The notes under the pieces: generated by a model | Told to the model about the DNA's origin: nothing | The model's database searches: none | Seen by the model: only the letters and a program-made list of their open reading frames with translations | Made by a program: the position numbers and the translations under genes | Shown: piece after piece, positions 47,826 through 59,700 of the stretch | How the letters are laid out: every line of letters starts with the position of its first letter | Numbering within the stretch: the first letter of the stretch is position 1 | DNA from: Tetraselmis striata | Taxonomy: Eukaryota > Chlorophyta > Chlorodendrophyceae > Chlorodendrales > Chlorodendraceae | Assembly (NCBI GenBank): GCA_006384855.1 | Contig: VCJN01000349.1 | Coordinates: forward strand, 62,001 to 126,000 | Reading direction: 5' to 3' | DNA: 64,000 nucleotides

Positions 47826-48701
47826 TCACTCATGCTCACCTTCGCGGCCACGTCCACGCCCGCCGCCACGTCCTCTCCCACGCCCGAGACCTGCAGCTGC
47901 TGCTGCTACTCGGGCAGTAGCGGTTGCCTTTGCGTTGCTGGCAACGGTCGCCTCGAAGACACGACGCTCGTAGTCCCTCATGAGGTCCCCAAAAATCGCG
48001 GAACCCAGATGCTCCGAAGCAGGCTGAAAATGCTGAGCTCGCAGCACGTCTAGAACACCTTGGTCACCGTGCATACGCTTGATCTCATTTAGCCTCCGCA
48101 GGAAAGCCATACGAAAACGGAATGCCTTGTCGATGGCCTCGGCGTGATTCCGAGCTCTCGCGAGGTAGGGGGTGAAGTCCTGGTTAGCGGCAGGGACGTA
48201 AGGTAGCAGCTCGTCGAGAGCTACGAAAAGTGCGGCCATGTGGGCCCCGAAACACGACATCCACATATACTCCTCCGGGGCCGGCAGACGCCGGTCGTCC
48301 TGCTTGAGGTACTCGTTCGTTAGGTCGGTGCTCAGGGGGAAGATTCCAGGCACTTGGCTGACGGGTCGAACGGCCTCGTAACCAGACTCTGCTCTCTGCA
48401 GTAGCTTTGGCACCGCGAGGTAGTCATCCTCGGCACTCACGGATTTTGCTCCGACACGGCCGCTCTGGGCTAGCTCTAGCAAGTCGGGGCGCTCTGCGGC
48501 TCCCCCGCTGCCTGTCGGCTGTCCCGCGAAGCGCTGCCCGGAGCCGGAACCATGTGCCCCCTCCCCATCAACAACGCGATCACGAGCCGTCAGTTGTGCC
48601 ACAGCTTTAGCCAACTCTCGCAGTAATGAAGACTGGGCCCTCATATCTGCGTGTAGCGACTCGAGCGTCAGCTCAACGACGGGTTCTTCTCCATCTGGCA
48701 T
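47826..48701 (-). CDS. ORF1 of YR element copy B (gag-like)
   Basis: 291 residues starting MPDGEEPVVE. A coiled-coil-like N-terminus (LESLHADMRAQSSLLRELAK) leads to a helical middle part (MSCFGAHMAALFVALDEL, then HAEAIDKAFRFRMAFLRRLN). A Gly/Arg-rich tail (GRGRGRGGGRGRGRE) is probably nucleic-acid binding. No zinc knuckle is visible. The same protein is recognisable in copies A and C. Calling it gag-like rests on position and composition. Confidence 0.6.
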   Translation of the reverse strand: MPDGEEPVVELTLESLHADMRAQSSLLRELAKAVAQLTARDRVVDGEGAHGSGSGQRFAGQPTGSGGAAERPDLLELAQSGRVGAKSVSAEDDYLAVPKLLQRAESGYEAVRPVSQVPGIFPLSTDLTNEYLKQDDRRLPAPEEYMWMSCFGAHMAALFVALDELLPYVPAANQDFTPYLARARNHAEAIDKAFRFRMAFLRRLNEIKRMHGDQGVLDVLRAQHFQPASEHLGSAIFGDLMRDYERRVFEATVASNAKATATARVAAAAAGLGRGRGRGGGRGRGREGEHE

Positions 48702-49005
48702 GGTAACGCACGGACGTACGGGCGAGAATATCACACTCGGGTGGTGAGCCGGGTGTGGTCTTGAACAACCTGGGGTGACCTTGCTCGCAACGGGTTACGA
48801 GACAGTTTTTACATCGCTGCGTGGAACGCAGCGAAAACTGGAAGATGGCAGGCTCAGCTGTTCTGGCTGCTTTTATGTTTACTCGTGCTGCACCCAAAAA
48901 GGGCGCAACAACAGATGCCTAGTTCCCGTACCACTGAGCAGCACTTGTAGCTAAAAAGCGGTTAGGTCAAGGAGGGAAACCCCATAAACTAGTTTAGATC
49001 ATTCT

Positions 49006-49014
49006 CTCATCGGC
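49006..49014. other. Short spacer between tandem YR elements B and C
   Basis: About 10-17 bp (TTCTCTCATCGGCG region) separate the GATC end of copy B from the TTTCAAGTTGAG end of copy C. Confidence 0.5.
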
Positions 49015-52000
49015 GTTTCAAGTTGAGTCTGGTCTTGCCAAAAAGATCGCACAGGTTGCTTTACACAGTCAAGAGCCGAAATTGGCAAGAAGGCAGGAAG
49101 TGAAAAGCGTGGAGGGAAAAACAGAGTCAGGGAGGGCGCTGCGTGGAACGCAGCGAAAACTGGAAGATGGCAGGCTCAGCTGTTATGGCTGCTTTTATGT
49201 CTACTCGTGCTGCACCCAAAAAGGGCGCAACAACATGTGCCTAGTTCCCGTACCACTGAGCAGCACTTGTAGCTGAAAAGCGGTTAGCTAGGTCAAGGGA
49301 GGAAACCCCATAAACAAGTTTAGATCATTTCAAGTTGAGTCTGGTTTTGCCAGTCATGAGCGAACGGAGAGAGCGGTAGTGGATTGACGGAGAAGGGGTA
49401 GCGCCAGGTCATGTAGGAGGCACCGGGAAGGCCACCGCTGCGGAGTCTTGTTGGACTTGGAAGTGGCGGAGGGGGGGCGATGTGGCCAAAGAAAAACCAT
49501 GCGCCAGGTGAAGGAAGGACGTTAGGGTCGATGTAGTCCAGAACGACATCGGAGTTAGTGGCCCAGCCGCCTTGGTAGCGAATGTGGGACAATGGAACTC
49601 CGATGGCGTTGGCGGCAGACGCAACTCCCTTGCGAAGACTGTGCGAGGTCCAGGAAGTGCCGGCGGGAGGGGCAGCACCGACAAGACGGACGGCTGCAGA
49701 CAGCCAGTCCGACATTGTAGCGGCAGTTCAAGGTTTTGACTGCTCGTTCGGGGTGACCGCCCAGAAGTTTGTTTCAGCCAAGGCAACAGTAACCAGGGGG
49801 ACAGACTGTACGTTGTCGATGAAGTGGTGTAGGAGACGTGCAACTCGAGGGTGCTCTGACACCGGGAGAAGAACGCGCAGGTCGTCGGGTCCCCGGCGGC
49901 CAGCGCGGCCTTTCTCGCGGTACACCTACAGGGTATGTAATGTAATGTTGTAATCGTCGACACGCACATCCCGCACTCGGCAGGACACGCCAATAAGTCC
50001 CCTGGCAAAGAACATGAAGTTGACAACCGAGCGAGGCCACGAGCGAGGGCTCGGAAATCGTGTTGGTACTCTGTGGTGGGAACAGACACAATCAACTCGG
50101 CCTTTTCGACGAAGCCGTAAGCAGCCACATCAGCAGGCAGAGGAACTCGCAAAGGGGCGGCTTCCAGACTTCGCTGCCGCAGCATCAGCCCACGCCTAGC
50201 TGTAGTAAGGTTTAGGCTGTCCTTGGCGATTGGGTTGAGGTTGTGCAGCTCGAAGAACGTGTTGATTGCATACATGTAGGGTTGCATCGACTTATTAGCT
50301 CCAATGTGCCCTCGCTGACCAATCCAGGCAACGTACCGGACGACAGTAGCAGTGGTCGCCTCGAGCGGGCTGATGTTCTCCGAGTCGTGGCAGAACTCCG
50401 CGAACTGAGACAATCTGCCGGCGTAGCTTTTGGGAGTCTGAGCGGTGAGGAAGCTGGAGAGCAGGTCGAGCGTCCGCTGTCCTAGTTCGTCTGAGCCGAA
50501 AGCATCATGCAGTCGTGATCGCAGTGAAGCAGCCCAGGGGGCGACAGCTTCGGGCTCGTCAATTACGTATGTGCGTCGTTTTACCGACAGATTACCAGGA
50601 GGGCGACTACTGTTTGCAAAGTACTCGGCAGCAGCGGTTAGGTTCCCGGCTGTTGGCCGGTAGTTGCTGGACGGGTTTGCAGTAGCACCAGTACGGGTTT
50701 GCGGGGCTAGGTTCAGGTATATAGGAGGGCCGCCCCGCGCGCCCTTCGCGCTCGTAGCGCCTGTCACGCGCGTAACGTACACGTGCGAAGCTTGGTCGTT
50801 GCGAACCAGTTGTAACACGCAGTGTGACAACCGACGGACGCAGTGATGGAATGGTACGGGAGGCGGTTGGTTGAGCCGCCATGTAGTGCAGGTGTGCGGA
50901 TGGTTGAGCCGCCCTCGGCTGTAGCTGTAAGAAGCGCCGCACCGAGGAAGGTCTAAATGAAGTCTGTAAGGTTGGGGGTCAGGTCCTGACACATCGTGGC
51001 GCTCATTCCGCCGTTGAGCTGCAAGGGTGCGCTTTGCGGCGGTCACCGAAAGGTGGCCTCACAAAGCTCCAGTAGCTCCGACGAAAGGCGCCCCATACCG
51101 TCACTCAGGCTCACCTTCGCGGCCACGCACGCGTCGACCGCCACGTCCTCTCCCACGCCCGCGACCTGCAGCTGCTGCCGCCACCCGAGCAGTAGCGGTT
51201 GCCTTGGCGCTGTTGGCCACAGTCGCCTCGAAGACGCGACGCTCGTAGTCCCTCATGAGGTCCCCAAAAATCGCGGAACCCATATGCTCAGAAGCAGGTT
51301 GAAAGTGCTGAGCTCGCAGCACGTCCAGAACACCTTGGTCACCGTGCACACGCTTGACCTCATTAAGCCTCCGTAGGAAGGCCAAACGAAAGCGAAACGC
51401 CTTGTCGATGGCTTCGGCGTGGTTCCGAGCTCTCACGAGGTAGGGGGTGAAGTCCAGATTTGCAACAAGGACGTAGGGCAGCATCTCGTCGAGAGCCACG
51501 AAAAGTGCGGCCATGTGGGCGCCGAAACACGACATCCATAGATACTCCTCATGGGCCGGCAGACGCCGGTCATCCTGCTTGAGGTACTCGTTCGTTAGGT
51601 CGGTGCTCAGGGGGAAGATTCCAGGCACTCGGCTGACCGGCGGTCGAACGGCCTCGTAACCAGACTCTGCTCTGCAGTAGTTCTGGCATCGCGAGGTAGT
51701 CATCCTCGTCACTCACGGATTTTGCTCCGACACGGCCGCTCTGGGCTAGCTCTAGCAAGTCGGGGCGCTCTGCTGCTCCCCCGCTGCCTGTCGGCTGTCC
51801 CGCGAAGCGCTGCCCGGAGCCGGAACCATGTGCTCCTTCTCCATCAACAACGCGATCACGAGCCGTCAATTGGGCCATCGCTGCAACAAGCTCTCGCAGT
51901 AACGTAGACTGGGCCTTCACGTCTGCGTGTAGCGACTCGAGCGTCGGCTCAACGACGGGTTCTTCTCCATCTGGCATGGTAACGCACGGACGTACGGATG

Positions 52001-52275
52001 AGAATATCACACACGGGTGGTGAGCCGGGTGTGGTCTTGAACAACCTGGGGTGACCTTGCTCGCAACGGGTTACGAGACAGTTTTAAACATCGCTGCGTG
52101 GAACGCAGCGAAAACTGGAAGATGGCAGGCTCAACTGTTCTGGCTGCTTTTATGTCTACTCGTGCTGCACCCAAAAAGGGCGCAACGACAGGTGCCTAGT
52201 TCCCGTACCACTGAGCAGCACTTGTAGCTGAAAAGCGGTTAGGTCAAGGGAGGAATAAACCCTATAAACCAGTTT
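49015..52275 (-). mobile_element. YR element copy C
   Basis: The layout matches copy B: A1 (about 52275-52093), ORF1 region (51977-51101), ORF2 region (about 51010-49325), B1 (about 49350-49325), A2 (about 49324-49139), B2 (about 49138-49015). The recombinase region keeps SHSLRKG, YQGGWATNSD and VVLDYID. The copy is broken in a few places, so it is somewhat older than copy B. No RT is present. Confidence 0.75.
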
Positions 52276-52349
52276 AGATCAGATGCATCAGCTGGTATTT
52301 CACGAATACGAACAGTACCCGTACGGGTAGCTTGTCGTCGTCACTATTG

Positions 52350-52640
52350 GTTTCAAAGTTGAGTCTGGTTTTGCCAAAAAATGTCTCGCCAGCTGCTGTT
52401 TTTACTTGGTCATGAGCCGAAATTGGCAGGAAGGTAAAGTGAAAGCGTGGAGGGGAAACGGAGTCAGGCCAGTGGGGCGCTGCGTGTAACGCAGCGAAAC
52501 TGGAAGATGGCAGGCTCAGCTGGTACCCTCACAGCTGCTATTATGTCTACTCGTGCTGCACCGTAAAAGGGCGCAACGACATGGAAACTAGTAACCTCGT
52601 ACGTTTTACCGCCGGTAGCCGGAAAAGCGGTTAGTAAAGG
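52350..52640 (-). mobile_element. YR element fragment D (B2 plus part of A2)
   Basis: TTTCAAAGTTGAGTCTGGTT starts a diverged B2-like segment, followed by the GCTGCGT/ACGCAGC hairpin and an A-like segment to about 52640. It is the 3' end of a third copy in the same head-to-tail series, with the rest missing. Confidence 0.65.
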
Positions 52641-52882
52641 ACAGCTGATGAGCGAATTCACTCGCATGTTATTGCCTTAAGGCGCCATTGACGACTTGCC
52701 GGCGGCGCGCCCCTTGCGCACCCACCGCAAGTGCTTTCGGGGGGTGTTTGCCCGGGTTTTTGCCCCATAGCAATTTAGGTACTGGTGAGAGTAGCAATGG
52801 CAACGTGCAAACGGTGATATGCTTTGCCTCCTTAGTACACGCGCATTCGTTTAGATGCGTGCGCATATGTGCATTTGACAGG
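52641..52882. other. Short intergenic gap
   Basis: No gene or repeat is identified. Confidence 0.4.
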
Positions 52883-55800
52883 AGCTACGTGACCTTCTCG
52901 ACGCCGACAGCGGCGCCGAAGGCACTGTCGCGGGGGTTGTGGAAGGCAACCCCTCTGGCGACAGCCGCAACGGCAGCGACGGCGAAGGAGACACTGGCGC
53001 GAGGTATGACATCAGTACCGCCGGGACCACCAGCAGCGCTCGAGGGAAGTACGGCGACGGGAAGAGGTGAGCCGGTATCGTGCCGCGTTCCCCTCGTCCC
53101 CCACCATGTTTGGGTCCTACTAGTCCGTTGCTAACACCTGATGCTCCTCGACCCTTCGCAACAAACGCCGTGAATTGTATTCCAATGCCGATGAGGCCAC
53201 TGTGATGGACGAGGCCGCGCTCAATCTCTGCGAGTGGAAGCTAAGGCACAACATCAAGACGGCTGCGTTCGACAGGCTGTCGAGGCTGCTGAAGACACAC
53301 ATGCTACCGAAGGACGGGTCAGAGCTTACCGAGACGTGGTACAAGGTGGAGCAGGGCCTGAACGTCACGGACATAAAGAAGTACATCTTATACTGCTGCC
53401 CTTGCGACGAGCATCGGTATACGGCCACTTCCTGGATGGCGACTAGAGTTACGACGACCGCTGCCCGCGATGCAATCTGACACGCTGGACACCCAATAAG
53501 TCACCTCGCCACCCGCGCCCCGCCACGCCTAGACCGCGCAAGTGTTACTACGACTTCAACGTCTGTGAGGTGATGCGCCCCCCTTCCGTTTGCCCCCATT
53601 TATTGTTAGCGTAGCATAATTGAGTTATTGTTGATGTTGCACGAAACACGGTGCAGGTGGTGAAGCAATCCTTTTGGGATGAGGAATGGACTCAGCACAG
53701 AGGCACATGCGAAGACCGATCCATCAATGGGTTTTGGAACTCTGAAGCATGCAAGGCCATGGATGCTGCCACCAACGGGCTGTTTTCTCACAAAGACAGC
53801 GGGCTAGTGTATGATTTAAGTGGAGGTGGGGTGGGGCTGCACTACAACAATGCATATATTCATGCTGGATATTCGGTATTAGGTATTAGGTACTGGATAT
53901 AAATGAGTATAATTAATTGGATGGTTTTGACGTGATGTGCAGTGTGGCCTGGTATTGCAGGTGTCAAGACATGCCAACATCAAATCGGGGGGAGAAGCGC
54001 AACATGAAGGTGTTGATCATCATCCCAGGGCCCTTGAAACCGCATATTGACATATAATATATGTGGAGGAGATACTCAAGGCAGAACGCGGAGGGCGCAG
54101 TGACTGTTCGGGATGTGTATGAGGCGACTCATAACGATGGCAATAAGTCGAGAGCGCGCCTTGACTTGCAGTATCATGTGTGCATCCACTGTCACCCTTA
54201 AGTGGGCATGTTGGCATGCGATAGGTTGTTGCTGGCATATAGCACTGACGTGCACAATGTGGGATGTTGGACTACGGATATACGTTGGCGCCTTCTTTGC
54301 AGATATGCCTAGACGCTTCAAGGCGGCTACGAAGCGTGGCGGACTTACATCGTGGCACGGCTGCTCCTACTGTTTGCTACATAGTACAGGGGACAGGGAC
54401 AAGAAAAAAGGTATGATTGTGCATGCGTTATGTGTCTGCATTATGCATATAGCGTATTATTGCTTTGGATACTGCGGATGATACCTGGGCGGCTTTGGCT
54501 GCAACAGGCAAATACTACTTCGGAGTCCGCCGTCCAGACGCCCCATAATGCGACGACTATACAAACGGCGGTAGTGGTGATGGACTGGCGTTCACGATGA
54601 ACCACCAGAGCATGGTGGTGATGGACGCAACTCAAGGAAAGACTGCCGACGATGACTATGAACCCAGCATTGCCTACTGCTGGGATGCCCACCTGCAGCT
54701 TTCCAACGCAGATATGCAGTTCTTGGCAGTGGAGGCCGGCGCAAGGCGCATCGTGCAGACGATAGCCGGCACTACATGCATGTCTCCAATTGTGCGCTAG
54801 CTGCTGTGTACAAGCTATGTTGACTTCTGGCCGCTGCCGATAGCTAGCACATGCGGTCATGTAGGGGGTATAGTCAAGGACTTTAGGGATTATGTCGGCA
54901 CCCTGAAGGTTCGTGATCTTTTACATCATTGCCGCTGCATGCCCGTGCTTCCCGCTGCAAGGGGCGTTGCTGAAATGTGTGTGCCTTCACATGATATGCG
55001 GCCCAAGATGAAGAAGGTGGACAGGCGGATGGCGTTGGTCCCCCACCAGTGACTTTGGCAGGCCAGTCCGGCCGATGCTGCCGTCAATCGGCACTCGTGG
55101 TGTGGTGTGTGCCAACTGGACATGCGAGAATTTCCTGCACCTCGCGGAGACTGTGGCAGTGCTGGTCCTTGGGTGAGGGGCGGCCCCTCGCTACTATTGC
55201 TAGGACTAACACATCTCAACTGCGTTGTAGGTGTGTGTTATCTACTAAGTACGTGGCATGCGTAGTGGCAAATCCTCCAAGGATATATTAGGCAGCGCAG
55301 AGCATCGACACCCGGCAGTAATGTGGCATATGCTGCAAGGAGCGGTCATCCACTACCCAAGGGAATGCGAGGAGTGTGACCCTATTGCTGACCGTGAGGA
55401 GTGCTAGCGTGTCAACGAGTGCGTCAAGAAGCAGCGGGAGGAGGGCTTCAACTGCTTGTCGACCTATGCGCATATGTGCAGCACGCATTTGCCTGATGAG
55501 AATATGAGATGATGAAACCAAATTTGCACAATATGGTCTGCCGAGTTCTAGAGCCCAAGAGGCGGCCCGGGGCATCACTGCCCGCGACTCAGAGCTGTAG
55601 ATAGAGCGTACAGTGCGCCCCCCCCCCCTCCCCCCCTCCTCACCCTCATACGCACTGCGTCTAGGCTGCCGTCATATGAATACATGGCCTATGTCATATG
55701 CAGAACGATTCGGGGCGTGAAGTGCGTGGCCATAGGAAGTGGCACCACAGACACGGAGCGGGCTATACGGCGGTAGTTGTTCTTACCGGAGGCACGCATA

Positions 55801-56109
55801 AAATTCTTGCGTGCATGCATGTACCCACACTCTCCGCCTAGCATGCCGCTGTGGTGGCCATGCTTTTTGGGACAGTGGGAGGCCGCTAAGGAAGACGATG
55901 TGGTTAATATATTTGAGGGCATGGGACCGGGCTGCAGGGGCACCGCCTTGCAGCCTTGCAGCCTTGCACCTCAGCCGCCCCCGCTAGCTGGGTGGCCTGC
56001 GCAGGGGCGCTGGACAAGTACTATCAAGGAACTGGCACACTGGAGCCTGAGCCGGCATGGAAGCAAGCGCGCATATGAAGCGGGGCTCGACCCCCATGAC
56101 ATCGAGTGA
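52883..56109 (+). mobile_element. Decayed TNP2-like (CACTA/EnSpm-type, Transposase_21) DNA transposon
   Basis: The + strand codes in pieces for a TNP2-type transposase. 52883-53067 is an acidic region ending at a GTGAGC donor. 53130-53480 has LYSNADEATVMDEAALNLCEWKLR, then RLSRLLKTHMLPKDG, then YILYCCPCDEHRY. 53650-53900 carries SHKDSGLVYDLSGGG-type sequence. Near 53990-54050 is KVLIIIPGPLKPHIDIY, matching the PGPxxP motif of this family. 54298-54410 has ADMPRRFKAATKRGG with HGCSYC. 54690-54910 ends VDFWPLPIA and GGIVKDFRDYV. From 55080 to 55570 are DUF4218-like traces. Some junctions look like introns, but stops and frame changes are numerous, so it is dead. CACTA-type ends were not found. 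Confidence 0.6.
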
Positions 56110-56396
56110 TCCCCATTCCCCCACCCTCCTCCCCGCCCCACCTACCCCCTCCCCCCCCCTTTAAGTCTTAATCTTAACCCATGTCATAGGTCAGAATCTT
56201 GACGCAGCATGTTCCGGGCATATACGCAATTTTCTACCACCATCACGGCGCACCCAGCGGGTGCCTAATCGGAGATATAGGAAATATACATTTCGCGGTA
56301 CTTTATTTAGTACTCTAGAATAGTGTATCGTGGTTATCGCTTGTTTCCCAGTATATTCCGCTCGTGTGCTGCGTAGCAGGGCGCGAAAACGGCCTC
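56110..56396. other. Gap left of the copia element
   Basis: C-rich near 56110-56160. No gene is seen. The last five bases before the element (CTGTC, 56397-56401) are its target-site duplication. Confidence 0.5.
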
Positions 56397-56401
56397 CTGT
56401 C

Positions 56402-56716
56402 TGAACGGCTCAACCGATGAGTGATGGAAGGTGGAAGTGCTCGGAGCTACTTACAGTGGGTGCAGCGAGCTGGGCTCGAGCTGCTGGGACTAATGAAGTG
56501 AGTAGAGCAGCTGCGCGGGCCGAGCCTATTAGGATGGGCGGGGCGCGCGCACTAGCAGCGTGCTGATACTAGTCCTGTAATCTACGATATCTACAGTACT
56601 ATTGTCTTGTCTTGCTCGGGTCGGATGTGAAGTCCGGACGCGCGCGCAGCACGACATCTACTGATATTGGTATCAGTAGATTGCCAGAAGGACCTGTCAG
56701 AGCACATACTCCAACA
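56402..56716 (-). repeat. 3' LTR of the copia element
   Basis: 315 bp with three differences from the 5' LTR. The pol frame ends about 70 bp before it. Confidence 0.93.
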
Positions 56717-56785
56717 GCCCCCCTCGACGGTACACCGGGGGTTCCAAAACGGGACCCGTGTGGCGTCGTCACTTCCGGAGTGTGC

Positions 56786-59700
56786 TCACCAGCCCATAGC
56801 AAAGCGGGCGTGCTTCTCCAGTGCAGGTCGAGGCAGGGGTTTGGTCATCATGTCCGCTGTGTTGAGGTCGGTGGCGATGTAGTTGACCCTGACTGTGCCT
56901 GCCTCCACATGGTCTTTGACAAAGTGCCACTTGACATCAATGTGTTTCGTCCTATCACTGATGACGGCGTTTGTGGCGTAGCTGATCGCCCCTTGGTTGT
57001 CCTCCATCATGATGAGTGGTTGCACCGGACTACCAAGGATCTCAGAGACGAGCATTTTGAGGTGAATGCCATCTTTGATCGCCTGTGCCAATGACACTGT
57101 CTCGGCATCGACAGTCGACTGTGCAATGCCGCCACCGGTTTCCTGCGTCGCCGTGGGCATAAGAGCCGACTTGTAGCTGCATGCCCCGTGATCTCCGAGA
57201 CGGAACAGGTACCCACCACGGGATCGGCGCTGGATTAGGTCGGCGGCGAAGTCGGCATCTGCATAGCCGACCAGTCGCAGGTTATCAGTCGAGTCGGCAC
57301 CCAGAGTGATGCCACGATGCATAGTGCCTTTCAGGTATCGTAACACCTTCTTAAGCGCTGTCATGTGCATCACACGTGGCTCCTTCTGAACACTGCCCAG
57401 GATACTGAGGGCCGTCGTGATGTCTGGTCGAGTGCAAGTGCTGACGTACAGGAGGCAGCCCATCAGTCGCACGTACTGTGACCGACCATCAGCGTCCAGC
57501 AAGGGTGATTCGGAGACACTGGTAAGTGGCTGTTTGCAGAAGTCGGCCACCATAGGTACGTCGGACTTCTTGCAGTCAAGCATGCCGAATCTCTCCAGAA
57601 TCTCCTTGATGTAGGCTGTCTGTGTGAGGGTGATGCGTCGGTTGGGTCGATCGTAGGACACGGACATCCCAATAACCCAAGGGTCGTGTTGTCTCTTGAC
57701 CACGAACCGATTACGCAAGTCAGTTTCAAAGCTGTCCAACCAAGTGTCGTCATTGCCAGCCAGTTCCATGTCGTCCACATAGACTCCCATGGCAGCGTAG
57801 ATTTCTCCCTGCCGTAGGATGAAGATGCATGGGTCTGCCTTGCATTGGATCCAGCCGACACTGATTAGCCACATGGCCAACAGCTTGCACCAGTATCTGC
57901 CAGACTGGCGGAGGCCATACATACATTTGAGAAGTCTGCAGACTCTGCCAGAACCATCATCAAACCCCTGAAGCTGTCGCATGTACAGATACTCATCTGC
58001 CGGAATGGAAGCGTTGAGGTACGCCGCCACAGCATCAAGCTGCCGGAGGTGGAGCTGCATGGCGGCCACGATGGTGAAGAAGACCCGCAGACTGGAAATG
58101 CGGATGACAGGTGCGTATGTTTCCTTGCACGTGTCTCCATCTTTCTGGTAGTTGCCACATACAACAGCTCTGGCTTTCGCCTTGTCCAGAGTGCCATCAG
58201 GTGCTGCCTTGGCCACAAAGACCCACTGATTGGGTAGGATTGTCGCACCAGGTGGGCAGTCAACTAGTTCCCATGTACGGTTGGCCATCAGACCCTCATA
58301 CTCCTTGTGGATGGCTGGTTTCCAGAGGTCGCGGAATTCTGGGCTCATCGCCTCTTTGAAGTTGCGAGGTGTAGGTATGCCCGCAGCACTCAAGAGTGCA
58401 ACTGTCTGCTGCATGTTGCTCTCGCCGCTGGGGTCTGGAGGATAGCTGGCATAATCTGGTTGGGGGTCAGATGGGTCACGGTCCAAACAGATGCTGCCGC
58501 ATGCCATCATGGCCTGATACCGAGCTGGGGGTCGTCTCTCCCGGATGGGTCTGCTGTGCTGATCACTGATGCCTGTCTGCGCTGGGTGCTCTTGTTGCTC
58601 ATCTAGATCCATCTCCACCGTGGGCTGTTCTTCCTCAGCCTCAAGTATGATGGAGCTGTCAGTGTGTGGATCCGGAGCGAAGCCGCTCTCATTCTCGAGG
58701 AAACGGACATGGACGCTGACAGTGACCCTGCCTGTGGTGGGATTCAAGACCATCCACCCAGGTGCGCTGCCAGGGTAGCCCACAAAGATGCCAGTCCAGG
58801 CCTTGGAGTCTAGCTTTTTGCGAGTGCCATCAGGGACCTTGACAAACACCTTGCAGCCATAGACTCTGGCTTTGTCAATATGTGAATCAACATTGCCTTT
58901 GGTCAGTACAGAGAGCGGTGTCTGTCTGCCATCCGAATTACCAGCCGCTGTGACAGCACGCCGGTTCTTCAGCCAGAACGCTGTGCTGATTGCGGTTGCC
59001 CACAGCCGGCTAGGCACTGACATGTCTGCCATCATGCTAGTGGCACTGTCCCTGATGGTGCGCCATGGCCTCTCAATCTTGCCATGCTGATGATGGTAGT
59101 ACGGAGCGGTCCACTCAGTACGTCCCCCGATGCCACCTACTAGAGCGTCCATCGCATCTGTCTCGAAGATGGAGTCGCGATCAAAGCGGACCTCGGGAGC
59201 AAACGGACCACTGGACTCTGCCCAGTACTTGAGGTAATAGTGTCTGACCTCATTTAGCATTGAACGCATGGCTGTCAGCACTTCTGCTGCCTCTTTGGTT
59301 CTCAGATGTCTGTGCCACTGAAACCTCGATAGGCGGCAAATGATGCTGATAGTCCAGCGATAGCCACCTGGTGATGTGATGTGGATAGGACCCAGTGTGT
59401 CAACAGAGAGTTGGCTGCAGCATGCATCAGGGAGGGCTGTAGGCTCTCGGTTGGCAATAGCGGCTGTTGCTTTGTTGAGTAGGCAGGAATGACAGGGGAG
59501 ATTCCTTACATCCGTAGGAAAGGCAGGTACAGCAGGTACACCATTGTGATGTTGTGCCTGGACTGTGCCCATGCCGGGATGGCCTAATCTCTTGTGCCAC
59601 AGGACTGCAGAGTCCTTGACTGTAGCACTAAGCATGGCAATGCTATCTTGTTGTCCAGCATGGGTAGGAGCAGCTCCATCCGCTGGCGCGAGGTCCAGTA

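Larger units (their letters stand above)
45776..49005 (-). mobile_element. YR element copy B (DIRS-order, reverse-transcriptase-less), looks whole
   Basis: Read on the - strand: A1 repeat (about 49001-48817), ORF1 (48701-47826), ORF2 (47731-46082), B1 (about 46110-46085, overlapping the end of ORF2), A2 (about 46081-45897), B2 (about 45896-45776). The end of B2 repeats B1, so the layout is the split direct repeat known from PAT-like members of the DIRS order. Both ORFs are open. There is no RT/RNase H between or beside them. It lies head-to-tail with copy C, about 17 bp apart. A1 and A2 differ only slightly, which suggests a fairly young insertion. Confidence 0.8.
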
